From an uncultured Candidatus Saccharibacteria bacterium (lineage in GTDB: Bacteria; Patescibacteria; Saccharimonadia; Saccharimonadales; UBA4665): DNA of 64,000 bases. The translations under genes and the position numbers were made by a program. How positions within the stretch are numbered: position 1 is the first letter of the stretch; each line of letters starts with the position of its first letter. Location: assembly GCA_903925195.1 (NCBI GenBank), contig CAIYEO010000094.1, forward strand, positions 30,761-94,760, given 5' to 3'. This document shows, one piece after another, positions 46,342-54,605 of the stretch. Under the pieces are notes generated by a model that made no database searches, was not told where the DNA came from, and saw only the letters and a program-made list of their open reading frames with translations.

Positions 46342-46717
46342 ATTTATTTTTTCGTAGAGTATACCAATAGTGCATTGCTGTACCTAGTAGACTAGCTCCT
46401 ACAAAAACTATCCAAACATTAGCTGGTCCAGTGTTTGTTAGTGTAGTTGAAGTATTAGATCCGGGAGTAGGCTGAACATTTGTTGGCTGGTTAATACTAT
46501 CTGGACTACTCGGTTTACTGTGCATTCCTTGATTACCATTCATGTCGTTCATATCATGACTACGCACTACAGCCGGAGGACTACTCTTCACAGTAGTTTT
46601 GGGCTGGTACTGGCTAAATATAAAACCTAGAACTATTAAATCTAATAGGAAGAATATAGCTAGTCCAGCTAATCGACGATTCTTTTTATAGTTTGCGGAT
46701 TGTTGCTCATCATTCAT
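46328..46717 (-). CDS. Exported Met/His-rich protein with LTNTG sorting-like signal
   Basis: The ATG at 46717 follows an AGAGG site and gives 129 residues. One helix near the N-terminus (about 17-37) is followed by a low-complexity linker with HDMNDMNGNQGMH and many Pro, Ser and Thr. It ends with LTNTG, a hydrophobic stretch (VWIVFVGASLLGTAMHYWY) and the basic tail LRKNK. That is the layout of a sortase substrate with Thr in place of the Pro of LPxTG. The Met/His cluster might bind a metal. Its end overlaps the convergent surface gene by 14 bases. Confidence 0.6.
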   Translation of the reverse strand: MNDEQQSANYKKNRRLAGLAIFFLLDLIVLGFIFSQYQPKTTVKSSPPAVVRSHDMNDMNGNQGMHSKPSSPDSINQPTNVQPTPGSNTSTTLTNTGPANVWIVFVGASLLGTAMHYWYTLRKNKSISD

Positions 46718-46762
46718 AAGATACCTCTTAATCACCTAATTGATGTATATATAATAGCAAAC

Positions 46763-46777
46763 TTGCATTAAATGCAA
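46763..46777. promoter_or_regulatory. 15-bp palindrome, possible operator of the 46717 gene
   Basis: TTGCATT-A-AATGCAA is a perfect dyad. It lies in the -35 area of the promoter for the Met/His-rich gene on the minus strand, whose TATTAT box is at about 46749-46754. Confidence 0.5.
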
Positions 46778-46797
46778 AAAATTGTTTAGGCTACATA

Positions 46798-46827
46798 TTG
46801 AATTACACATGGTTAAAGGCGTATAAT
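46798..46827 (+). promoter_or_regulatory. promoter of the 47118 operon
   Basis: A -35 TTGAAT (46798-46803), an 18-base spacer and a perfect -10 TATAAT (46822-46827). Transcription from here would give a leader of about 285 bases. Confidence 0.6.
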
Positions 46828-46844
46828 AAATCTTAGCCATGTGT
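46805..46844. promoter_or_regulatory. dyad around the -10 box, possible operator
   Basis: ACACATGG (46805-46812) and CCATGTGT (46837-46844) are exact reverse complements on either side of the TATAAT box. Their centres are 32 bases apart, close to three helical turns, as expected for a dimeric or looping regulator. Confidence 0.5.
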
Positions 46845-47117
46845 GGGCTGAATCATAGATTCTTCCTCCATACAGACTTATATATAAGTTCTAAATCTCA
46901 AGGCAAGTGAACTAACTGACTATGCAAGTAGTTAAGCGTCAACACTAAAGCCTTACATAATTTCTAAGTTATTTATTCACAAGTTGAGCCTTTTGAACGG
47001 TGGTAATAATCTCAATTTAATAACTTTCTCTAAATAAAATCCGTTCAGCCATAAAGATAACACTCTTTCTGGATATTCTTAATAATCTTAAAAAACAACA
47101 ATCTATAGGAGATAATC
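46834..47117 (+). other. long leader before the Y-family polymerase operon
   Basis: About 285 bases without an open frame. It contains a 14-bp palindrome ACTTATATATAAGT (46876-46889) and a longer-range pair TGAACGG (46994-47000) and CCGTTCA (47041-47047). It could be a regulatory leader or a separate small RNA. No known riboswitch, tmRNA or 6S signature is recognised. Confidence 0.35.
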
Positions 47118-47399
47118 ATGGACAACACTGTACAAATAAATCGAGACGTAAACATAATTGCTTATTACTTCCGTGGCAAAGACAAGCCAAACTGTTTCCC
47201 TAAGCGAATGGACGTAGATGGACGACAAATAACTTTCACCGAGACTGGACTTCAACATCCAACCCAAAAAGGCAAGCGCATGGTTCACGTTTTCGACATG
47301 ACTGATGGCAAGGCAGATTACCGACTAGAATTCGATGCTGAAGTTTTAAACTGGAAATTATTAGCTATAAGTGACGCCAATCATGCAGTTGCCTATTAA
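47118..47399 (+). CDS. Uncharacterised small partner of the Y-family polymerase
   Basis: The 93-residue protein has a GGAGA site 6 bases before the ATG. It looks like a compact beta-rich domain: INRDVNIIAYYFRGKDKPNCFPKRMDVDGRQITFTETG, then MVHVFDMTDGKADYRLEFDAEVLNWKLLAI. No family is recognised. It precedes and slightly overlaps the polymerase gene, so it is probably made together with it and may act in the same DNA-damage response. Confidence 0.65.
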   Translation: MDNTVQINRDVNIIAYYFRGKDKPNCFPKRMDVDGRQITFTETGLQHPTQKGKRMVHVFDMTDGKADYRLEFDAEVLNWKLLAISDANHAVAY

Positions 47400-48642
47400 T
47401 AAAGAGGACCCTCAGATAATGCACGTTGATCTCAATAGTTGCTTTGCGACTGTTGAGCAACAAGCGAGGCCGCTACTACGGGGTCAACCAGTTGGAGTCA
47501 CTAATCGTATAAGTAAGTATTGTTGCATCATAGCGGCATCATATGAGGCTAAGGCACTAGGTATTAAGGTTGGTATGAGGCGTGATGAAGCATTGGAACT
47601 AGCGCCAAACCTTGTTATGACCGAAACCGATCCACCTAAGTATCACTATGTGTATAAAAAACTACTAAATATTCTTAGTAGCTACTCAGACAATGTCGTT
47701 ATGAAAAGCATCGATGAGGGAGTAATAGACTTCCACGGAACACGGCAGAATATAAACAAAAGAGAACTTAGTGAAATAGGCTATGAGATTAAAACTAGGC
47801 TAATTCATGACGTCGGCAGTTGGATGAGATGTAACGTTGGCATTGGACCCAATAGGTTCCTCGCTAAAGTTGCCGCCGGCCTACATAAACCAGATGGCCT
47901 CGACGTCATTGATCACAACAATCTAATTAGTACATATAAATCCATGAAGTTAACAGATATTCACGGAATAGCTGAGCGCAACGAAGCAAGACTAAACTCG
48001 GTTGGTATTATGACGCCAATAGAATTTCTTAATGCACCAAGCGAAGTATTAAGACGCCAAGTATTTAAAAGTGTTTGTGGTGAAGACTGGTATCAAAGAC
48101 TAAGAGGATACGAGGTTGACCAGCACTCATCTGGTATCACCAGAATGGTTGGACGTCAGTACGTACTAGACATTAGACGGCCAAGCGATGAAGAGGTCAG
48201 AACCAGACTATCGTACCTGTGTGAGACGACCGGCATGAAGCTTAGATACCGTGGTCTGTGCGCTAGAGGCATACTAGTACATGTTAGATATGCTAATGGT
48301 GATAGTTGGTATGAGCGAAAAATGTTTAAATCCACATTCTTCACTAATGCCGAAGTATACCGTAGAGCAACACTGCTATTCAACAAACGCCCAAGACATG
48401 ACTTTGAAAGAGAAATAGGAGTAAGTTGTTATATGTTAACCCCATCAAACATGAGTCAGATAAGTTTATTAGAAGATATAAATAAAGATGTCTGGCTAAC
48501 CCAAGCAGTTGATCAAGTAAACAACCAATACGGTGAGTTTACGATAACCTCAGCCACAAGCTACAAGTCAAAGAACGTAGTCAAACAGAAGATCCCATTT
48601 GGCAGCACACAATACTTCGAGTTATTACTAAAAAGTGGTTAG
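47383..48642 (+). CDS. Y-family DNA polymerase (DinB/UmuC type)
   Basis: From the ATG at 47383 the enzyme is 419 residues. An ATG at 47419, 11 bases behind AGAGG, is a good alternative and begins directly at the catalytic MHVDLNSCFATVEQ. The palm motifs are clear: HVDLNSCF with the first metal Asp and MKSIDEGVIDF with the Asp-Glu pair. GIGPNRFLAKVAAGLHKPDGLDVI and the helix-hairpin region follow. It copies past damaged bases. The little-finger domain is diverged and no beta-clamp motif is evident by eye. Confidence 0.9.
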   Translation: MQLPINKEDPQIMHVDLNSCFATVEQQARPLLRGQPVGVTNRISKYCCIIAASYEAKALGIKVGMRRDEALELAPNLVMTETDPPKYHYVYKKLLNILSSYSDNVVMKSIDEGVIDFHGTRQNINKRELSEIGYEIKTRLIHDVGSWMRCNVGIGPNRFLAKVAAGLHKPDGLDVIDHNNLISTYKSMKLTDIHGIAERNEARLNSVGIMTPIEFLNAPSEVLRRQVFKSVCGEDWYQRLRGYEVDQHSSGITRMVGRQYVLDIRRPSDEEVRTRLSYLCETTGMKLRYRGLCARGILVHVRYANGDSWYERKMFKSTFFTNAEVYRRATLLFNKRPRHDFEREIGVSCYMLTPSNMSQISLLEDINKDVWLTQAVDQVNNQYGEFTITSATSYKSKNVVKQKIPFGSTQYFELLLKSG

Positions 48643-48663
48643 ATAGTAATGCAAATGCTCAAT

Positions 48664-49383
48664 CTATTGAGGTATGGAACCGTCACACTTCCATGCGCTA
48701 GTTAATGGTTGAGGGCCGACATTAAAATCAACATAAGAGCTGTCAGCATGAGGATAGCTTATGTAAGTAAAGGCTGGTATTGAACCAGCTGCATCGCCAT
48801 GCTGAAAGAAATAGACTCTATATTTATTTGCTTTTTGTGTGAGCTGAAGATCAACTGATGGCAAATCCTGAGTTCTTGTAGTCATATTACCACCACCAGC
48901 GCCCCCTAAACTAGAATTAGCAATCGAGGCTGTAACAGTTTGTAGTAGAGTTTTTCCTCTGTAAGCTTGTAGGGCAACCTCAGTTACAGGAACTTGGTAA
49001 CTTGGACTGGAAGGGTAGTCCTTAGGATTTAGGTATATTCCTTTACCTTGTAATTGAGAAGTTGGATTGAAGCTAAGATGTATTTTTATATTCTGACCAA
49101 GTCCTGAAACGGGCTGTTTACAGGCAAAAATATTTACTGAAGAAATGTCCCAATTAGTGCTGTTTTGTGAGGGAGGATAAGAAGACACATAATTTCCGAT
49201 GATATGCCAGCCCTTATTAACTGCCTTAGTAGTTGCCGTTGCAGTTGCAGTACTAGAATTATGATTTATATATACCGTATATCCAACCACACCAATAATA
49301 GCTACAACTAGAGCTCCTAAGATTAGCTCAAAATGACCAAAGCCTGAGCTGTTATTTTTTAGTTTAGTTTTGTTAATTTTCAT
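48664..49383 (-). CDS. Pilin-like exported protein (class III signal)
   Basis: The 239-residue protein starts with a basic leader ending in S-S-G, then FGHFELILGALVVAIIGVVGYTVY. A cut after Gly would leave Phe1 and Glu5 in front of a hydrophobic helix, the rule for type IV prepilins and pseudopilins. The rest is a beta-rich domain without a recognised family (YRVYFFQHGDAAGSIPAFTYISYPHADSSYV). No pilus assembly gene lies next to it. It may be a minor pilin or simply an exported protein anchored by this helix. Confidence 0.6.
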   Translation of the reverse strand: MKINKTKLKNNSSGFGHFELILGALVVAIIGVVGYTVYINHNSSTATATATTKAVNKGWHIIGNYVSSYPPSQNSTNWDISSVNIFACKQPVSGLGQNIKIHLSFNPTSQLQGKGIYLNPKDYPSSPSYQVPVTEVALQAYRGKTLLQTVTASIANSSLGGAGGGNMTTRTQDLPSVDLQLTQKANKYRVYFFQHGDAAGSIPAFTYISYPHADSSYVDFNVGPQPLTSAWKCDGSIPQ

Positions 49384-49441
49384 TTTTATATCCTAGTTTT
49401 AATTATTATGCTTAATTATACATACATTAAAAACAATGTCA

Positions 49442-50200
49442 CTATTTATGGATTCCCATTCTTAAGATAATAGGTAGTATTCTATCAGCAAAATCTACGG
49501 CAGATTTTATAAATAACTTATCATCAAGTTTTTGAGATGAATTAGATTTCACAAAATATAGAGTATTATCTATTAATTCAAAATTTAAGCTATTACAAAA
49601 ATTAATCAAAAACTCCATATTAGTGGGATCGAGTAATTCTAATAATTCAATCTCTTTTCCGTTAGTGCAATAAAGCCTAAAATAATCTGGAAAACTGCCC
49701 TCTAACTGAACTTTGGCTAAAGAACTTTCTAAATTTGTATTACCAAGTAACATTTTAAATTTATCATCTATAAGACTAAACCCTACAACATGCACTAAAC
49801 TTTTAACAGGTAAATCAATTTTCATTATTATTTCACCTAGCGGGGTCTTGAAATCGCCATCAGGTATAGTACTCATTGACGGTAAATTATCAACATCAAT
49901 TTCACTATCGGTGTAATTTTCGCTAGGATTATAGTTTCTTTTCAAATTTAAAGGTGCTGTAATCAAAATTGTATAGGGATATTTATTAACCGAACCATTT
50001 GACACTTTCATTAGTGATACTCCGATTGTATAGATTGTCATAAACAAGGGAGCCTTTGAATAAATGTTGAGAATATCGGTATTTGTTTCAGGTATATTTG
50101 ATTTAACTCTTTTGTACAAAAAATAAGATAACGCAATAATTATTAAACTAGCCAAAAATATAGAATCGGCTAAATTATTACTAGGACCAAACGAGTACAT
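49442..50200 (-). CDS. Uncharacterised protein with N-terminal membrane anchor
   Basis: The 252-residue protein has a membrane helix at about 10-30 (ADSIFLASLIIIALSYFLYKRV). A mixed alpha/beta domain follows with no recognised motif; it includes DFKTPLGEIIMKIDLPVKSLVHVVGFSLIDDKFKMLLG. The predicted orientation is uncertain. It is divergent from the small membrane gene at 50262. Confidence 0.6.
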   Translation of the reverse strand: MYSFGPSNNLADSIFLASLIIIALSYFLYKRVKSNIPETNTDILNIYSKAPLFMTIYTIGVSLMKVSNGSVNKYPYTILITAPLNLKRNYNPSENYTDSEIDVDNLPSMSTIPDGDFKTPLGEIIMKIDLPVKSLVHVVGFSLIDDKFKMLLGNTNLESSLAKVQLEGSFPDYFRLYCTNGKEIELLELLDPTNMEFLINFCNSLNFELIDNTLYFVKSNSSQKLDDKLFIKSAVDFADRILPIILRMGIHK

Positions 50201-50261
50201 GATTATATATTAACAGAAAAATAACATTGCTTTTATGCTTATTTTATGTTACTATAACTTT

Positions 50262-50615
50262 ATGACATTAAGAGGTGAAATTAAAGAAACACTAGATAGA
50301 TATAAGACATGGAATCGTTATGACAATCTATCTAAAAATCTATTGTCAGGTGGCTTAGCTTTATCTTCAATTTTTGGATTAATAGCCATATATAATTATG
50401 AGCAGAATGCTAAACCTCAAACTGAGATTAATGACATTGTTCATGGCGCTAGTTCAATCATTAGCCCCAAGGATCAAGAAACCTTAGAAGCTGATCAAAA
50501 GAATATAGACAAAAATAGCTCAGCCGTTAACCTTGATCTTATGATTGCAGGAGCTGGACTTGTTATAGCTGTCAGTGGCTCTGCACTTGGTGAGCTCAGA
50601 AGAAATACTAGATAG
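50262..50615 (+). CDS. Uncharacterised small membrane protein
   Basis: The ATG at 50262 gives 117 residues; an ATG 27 bases earlier is possible but overlaps promoter-like AT-rich sequence. Two hydrophobic segments (LSGGLALSSIFGLIAIY and LDLMIAGAGLVIAVSGSALG) are joined by a charged loop of about 45 residues. No family is recognised. The zincin gene follows 50 bases later on the same strand. Confidence 0.55.
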   Translation: MTLRGEIKETLDRYKTWNRYDNLSKNLLSGGLALSSIFGLIAIYNYEQNAKPQTEINDIVHGASSIISPKDQETLEADQKNIDKNSSAVNLDLMIAGAGLVIAVSGSALGELRRNTR

Positions 50616-50665
50616 TTATCTATCTATATTGTAAGCTTAAGATAAGTTACTAATAACTTTTCTTT

Positions 50666-51046
50666 ATGCATAAAATATCTTCCAATGAATTCGAAAAACT
50701 AGTACATGACTCGGTTGACGGGCTACCAAAACTACATAAGGATAACCTAAAAAATGTAGGTTTTTTTGTTTTAGATTTTCCAACCAATGAACAGATAGCA
50801 AGGTCTAACCTTAAACCAGGACAAATGCTACTTGGTCTCTATGAAGGTGTTCCACTGTCTCAGCGCGGCGGAAATTTAAAGCTCTTACCAGATACTATTA
50901 CCTTATTTCAAATACCGATAGAAATGAGCGTAAATGATATACAGCAGCTTAAATCTAGAATAAAAAACACCGTCTGGCATGAAGTAGCCCATTACTATGG
51001 ACTTGATCATGACAAAATTGATGAAATACAAAATCGTAAGGTTTAA
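50666..51046 (+). CDS. Minimal zincin metallopeptidase-like protein (DUF1025/Zincin_1)
   Basis: The 126-residue protein has H105-E-V-A-H109-Y-Y-G-L-D-H115, an HExxHxxGxxH metal site. The preceding blocks (DSVDGLPKLHKDNLKNVGFFVLDFPT, MLLGLYEGVPLSQRGGNLKLLPDTITLFQIPI) match the Zincin_1 family of small cytoplasmic proteins in actinobacteria and others. A peptidase activity has rarely been shown. There is no signal peptide. Confidence 0.88.
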   Translation: MHKISSNEFEKLVHDSVDGLPKLHKDNLKNVGFFVLDFPTNEQIARSNLKPGQMLLGLYEGVPLSQRGGNLKLLPDTITLFQIPIEMSVNDIQQLKSRIKNTVWHEVAHYYGLDHDKIDEIQNRKV

Positions 51047-51084
51047 GGTTAACCTCAGTGAATACTGTATAATAGCTAGTTAAT

Positions 51085-52044
51085 ATGAAGTTAGTTATTC
51101 AAGTACCATGTCTGAACGAAGAGCACACTCTTCCTCTTGTTCTAGAATCTATACCAAAAAAGATAGAAGGTATCAACGAAATAGTTGTCTTAATTATTGA
51201 TGATGGGTCTTCAGATAAGACTGTTGAAGTTGCCAAGAAGTATGGAGTTAAAGAAATTGTTCACCATACTTCAAATAGGGGACTAGGTGTTTCCTTCCAA
51301 GATGGCGTAAACAGAGCTCTAGAGATTGGAGCCGATATCCTTGTAAATACCGATGGAGATAACCAATATCCTCAGGCTCAAATAGGTGATTTAATAAAAC
51401 CAATTATTGACGGCCAGGCAGATATTGTTATCGCAGATCGACAAGTGCATAAGATTGCTCACTTCTCTAAAGCTAAGAAAATACTGCAAAAAGTTGGAAG
51501 TCGAGTCGTTAACATTGCTGCAACAACCAATGTACCAGATGCAGCTAGTGGCTTCAGAGCCTACTCAAGGGAGTCACTTATCCAACTTAACGTAACAGCT
51601 AGGTTCAGCTATACCATGGAAACAATCATTCAAGCCGGTAACAAAAAACTAGCCATAGTCAGCGTCCCAGTAGAAACTAATCCCAAAACAAGAGAATCTA
51701 GGCTGTTTAAATCTACCCCAGAACATATAGCTAAATCTTCTTTTGCAATTATTCGTTCATACATAATGTACAGGCCTTATATGATATTTATTGGGCTAGC
51801 TATATTTTTATTCTTACTTTGTTTGATCCCATTCGTTAGATATTATGTATTCTTTTTAGAAGGTCGGCACGGCCAACACGTCCAGTCTTTACTGCTTGGC
51901 GTAGCATTACTGCTCAGTTCAGTCATGGCGGTTGTCCTAGGAGTAATAGCTGACCTAATTAGGATTAATAGAATACTTAATGAAGCAAGTCTGGAACATT
52001 TGAAAAGAATTAGGTTTTCTAAAAATAAGAACCTAGAACAATAG
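51085..52044 (+). CDS. GT2 glycosyltransferase, dolichyl/polyprenyl-phosphate mannosyltransferase-like
   Basis: The 319-residue protein has a catalytic domain that begins LVIQVPCLNEEHTLPLVLESIP and has VLIIDDGSSDKTVEVA and ADILVNTDGDNQYP with the D-x-D. ASGFRAYSRESL is typical of the DPM1/GtrB group. Two membrane helices close the protein (about 230-253 and 268-291). Such enzymes load a sugar on polyprenyl phosphate, the donor used by GT-C enzymes such as the one at 22832 or the next gene. Its end overlaps that convergent gene by 26 bases. Confidence 0.88.
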   Translation: MKLVIQVPCLNEEHTLPLVLESIPKKIEGINEIVVLIIDDGSSDKTVEVAKKYGVKEIVHHTSNRGLGVSFQDGVNRALEIGADILVNTDGDNQYPQAQIGDLIKPIIDGQADIVIADRQVHKIAHFSKAKKILQKVGSRVVNIAATTNVPDAASGFRAYSRESLIQLNVTARFSYTMETIIQAGNKKLAIVSVPVETNPKTRESRLFKSTPEHIAKSSFAIIRSYIMYRPYMIFIGLAIFLFLLCLIPFVRYYVFFLEGRHGQHVQSLLLGVALLLSSVMAVVLGVIADLIRINRILNEASLEHLKRIRFSKNKNLEQ

Positions 52045-53521
52045 GCTTTAAGACATTTTGAACATCATTGGTTAGTGTATTAACCGTTGAGTTATTCCAA
52101 AGCCATGTGTCTTGATGTCTAATAATAAAGGCTGAAGCTCCACCGCCATATATTAAACACATGAATACAAGGCATACAAAAATACCTTTGTAGTAATTTT
52201 TATGCAGGTTAAAGTACTGTTTATATCCAAGTGATAAAAGATAAATAACAATCAGAAGTAAGGGCATTAAATACCGGCCCTGAACTGCTACCTCTTGATG
52301 ATAAACGGTATATTCGTAATAGTTATATAGGAAGAGTATTAACGTGTAGAAAACCGTAACAAAAAGAAGATATCTATTGATTAGTTTCTTAAAAAAGACT
52401 GTCCGGTAATATTTCAAAAGCAAAACTACTCCTAGAGAAGACACAATGACGGCTGTCCATTCAGGCACAGGCAGGGGAGGAAGTCCGTAATATTTATCGC
52501 CTACCTTGGCCAGTGAAAAGAAGTAGCTGTATGTCATTGTATGACTCCAGTTTTGACCATATAGAACTATGTTTTTTAATGGATACTTGTCCTTGACTTG
52601 TAAATAAACTTGGTTGCGCCAATATGGACTGTAGGCATAGCAATCTTCTACATCAATAACCTGATCACAGCTTGGAATGGGCGTATGGTACTTGAACGTA
52701 TTATAGCCATACATTGCCACGAATAAACCTATACAGAGAGATAGAAATGTACCTAGGAATAGTTTATTCAGCATGCTCAGCCGACTTATACTTTTAGACC
52801 AGTCTTTTATCTTTATTGAGTTCGGCTGACGATAGTTTTTAAACAACCGGTAAGATATAAAAATGAATTGTCCAACAAAAATGACCAGAAAGATATATTG
52901 AGTTAGACAGGCAAGACAAGCAAGACTGAACCACAGTACTAGATCTTTAATTGGTAATTCTTTTTTGTTGGCTAGATTATTTAGTGCTCGAGCTGAATAA
53001 AGAATAGTTAAGGGTGTCAAAACAAGTAGTAGATTGTCATAGTTAGACTGCGCTCCCAAGAAAGCACTAATTGGTAATAGGATGTATATAAATAGTAGAG
53101 AATTAGAAAGCGCGTTCGAAACTTTGAGATAGTTAAATAATTTCTTGAAGAAAATAAGACTAAGAGTGAACAAGCCAATATTTAAAAACCTGAAGATACC
53201 TTCCTGGTATACATTGTTACTAGTGAATAGGCCGACAATTCGATATGGGAAGCTGAGCAAATAATGATAGAGATAAGATGGGTCTCGAACAATTTGACCA
53301 AATTGATTAACATCATCCGGTTGAGTTGAGAAAAAAGGTAGCCAGTAATGTGAATATAGCTTGATTAACCCAAGGTGGTAATCTTCGTCGTAACCCATTG
53401 GATAGTTGTAAGCTAGGGCTAGCCAAACGGCCTGGAATACAAAGAAAGCAATTACAAAGTAGAAGAACTTTCTACTACTGATAATGCTGATTATTTTTCG
53501 GTTGATTCTAGTTAATGTCAT
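52019..53521 (-). CDS. Polytopic GT-C-like membrane protein
   Basis: The 500-residue protein has about ten membrane helices. Near the start MGYDEDYHLGLIKLYSHYWLPFF places acidic residues in the first external loop, as in GT-C/DUF2142-type glycosyltransferases. A later external loop contains several Cys and Tyr (CDQVIDVEDCYAYSPYW). It probably takes sugar from a polyprenyl-phosphate donor, which the convergent GT2 enzyme could supply. The exact family is uncertain. Confidence 0.65.
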   Translation of the reverse strand: MTLTRINRKIISIISSRKFFYFVIAFFVFQAVWLALAYNYPMGYDEDYHLGLIKLYSHYWLPFFSTQPDDVNQFGQIVRDPSYLYHYLLSFPYRIVGLFTSNNVYQEGIFRFLNIGLFTLSLIFFKKLFNYLKVSNALSNSLLFIYILLPISAFLGAQSNYDNLLLVLTPLTILYSARALNNLANKKELPIKDLVLWFSLACLACLTQYIFLVIFVGQFIFISYRLFKNYRQPNSIKIKDWSKSISRLSMLNKLFLGTFLSLCIGLFVAMYGYNTFKYHTPIPSCDQVIDVEDCYAYSPYWRNQVYLQVKDKYPLKNIVLYGQNWSHTMTYSYFFSLAKVGDKYYGLPPLPVPEWTAVIVSSLGVVLLLKYYRTVFFKKLINRYLLFVTVFYTLILFLYNYYEYTVYHQEVAVQGRYLMPLLLIVIYLLSLGYKQYFNLHKNYYKGIFVCLVFMCLIYGGGASAFIIRHQDTWLWNNSTVNTLTNDVQNVLKPIVLGSYF

Positions 53522-53637
53522 AAGTGATTTATGGCTCTTAATAAAGATTATTTATTATTCGGCTTAGAACTAGCTTAAACTATATCTATATTTTTTAAAA
53601 CTAAAGATTTAAAAAAGGTATAATACTAATTAAGCAT

Positions 53638-54504
53638 ATGAAATATACTAAAAAGCTTTTATCGCTTAGCATAATCATCCTAACAATATTAGGATTTATC
53701 TATTACTTTATCAGCCATCCTTCATCACTATCAGCAATTAAAAATTTATCAATTATTAATATTAGCTTTATCCTATTTCTATATTTATTAGCACTGATGA
53801 GTTTAATCTTAATCTTAAAATTTTCAGTTGAGCTGTGCGGTATAAAGATAAAAAGAATTGAAAATATCCAACTGACTATTTGGTCTAACATCGCTAATTT
53901 CTTTGGGCCTCTTCAAAGCGGGCCAGGGATTAGAGGTTTATACCTAAAAAAGAAATACAGTCTTAGCTTAAAGAAATTTCTTTATGTTTCGCTGCTTTAC
54001 TATGGCTTCATAGCACTCATTAGCTTTATATTTATTGGACTTGGAAGTTTCGCTTGGTATTACGGCCTCTTATTAATATTACTAAGTCTCACAGTCATAT
54101 ATTTTGGTTTTAATTTCTTAACAAAAAGAATCAAGCCTCAAGATCGACCAAAACTAGCACTTTCAATTGTTATTAAATTATTCGTTATGACGTTAATCCA
54201 ATTGCTTATAACTTCCATCATCTATTTCGTTGAACTTAAGATTGTTAATAAGAGTATTGGTTTTAATCAGGCTCTAGTTTACTGTGGTGTAGCTAATCTA
54301 GCTTTATTTGTGTCTATTACTCCAGGAGCAATAGGTTTTAGAGAGAGTTTTCTGCTATTCTCTCAGAAGTTACATCACATATCTTCCTCTAACGTTATTT
54401 CCGCCAGTTTAATAGATAGGTCAGTCTATATTGTTTTCCTATTAATTCTGATTGCAGTTGCTAGTTTTATGCATATAGGTAAAAAGCTTAAAAATATAAG
54501 CTAG
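53638..54504 (+). CDS. AglD/MprF-like flippase domain protein (UPF0104)
   Basis: The 288-residue membrane protein has about seven helices. The conserved elements are SNIANFFGPLQSGPGIRGLYLKKKYSLSLKKFL and VSITPGAIGFRESFLLF, both marks of the lysylphosphatidylglycerol-synthase membrane-domain family. Members flip or shield lipids or help glycolipid synthesis. The synthase domain of MprF is absent. A TATAAT (53619-53624) lies 13 bases before the ATG. Confidence 0.85.
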   Translation: MKYTKKLLSLSIIILTILGFIYYFISHPSSLSAIKNLSIINISFILFLYLLALMSLILILKFSVELCGIKIKRIENIQLTIWSNIANFFGPLQSGPGIRGLYLKKKYSLSLKKFLYVSLLYYGFIALISFIFIGLGSFAWYYGLLLILLSLTVIYFGFNFLTKRIKPQDRPKLALSIVIKLFVMTLIQLLITSIIYFVELKIVNKSIGFNQALVYCGVANLALFVSITPGAIGFRESFLLFSQKLHHISSSNVISASLIDRSVYIVFLLILIAVASFMHIGKKLKNIS

Positions 54505-54605
54505 GTAAAAGTTGACTTCGAAATAATCAATCAAGATACTAATAGTCCTGCTTGGAACTGTCTTCAATCTCAATATTTGCGCCTTAATACTAATAAAAGA
54601 CTATG

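Noticed and set aside
46994..47047. LexA-type damage box before the Y-family polymerase
   Set aside because: The TGAACGG/CCGTTCA pair is 40 bases apart, far wider than a LexA site such as GAAC-N4-GTTC.
46834..47117. tmRNA, 6S RNA or RNase P RNA in the long leader
   Set aside because: No tRNA-like ends, tag reading frame or known core sequence could be recognised; only simple repeats are visible.
54512..54540. Orphan promoter (TTGACT, 17 bases, GATACT) between two convergent genes
   Set aside because: Only about 100 bases follow before the next gene end, with no open frame or stable hairpin; could be chance in AT-rich DNA.
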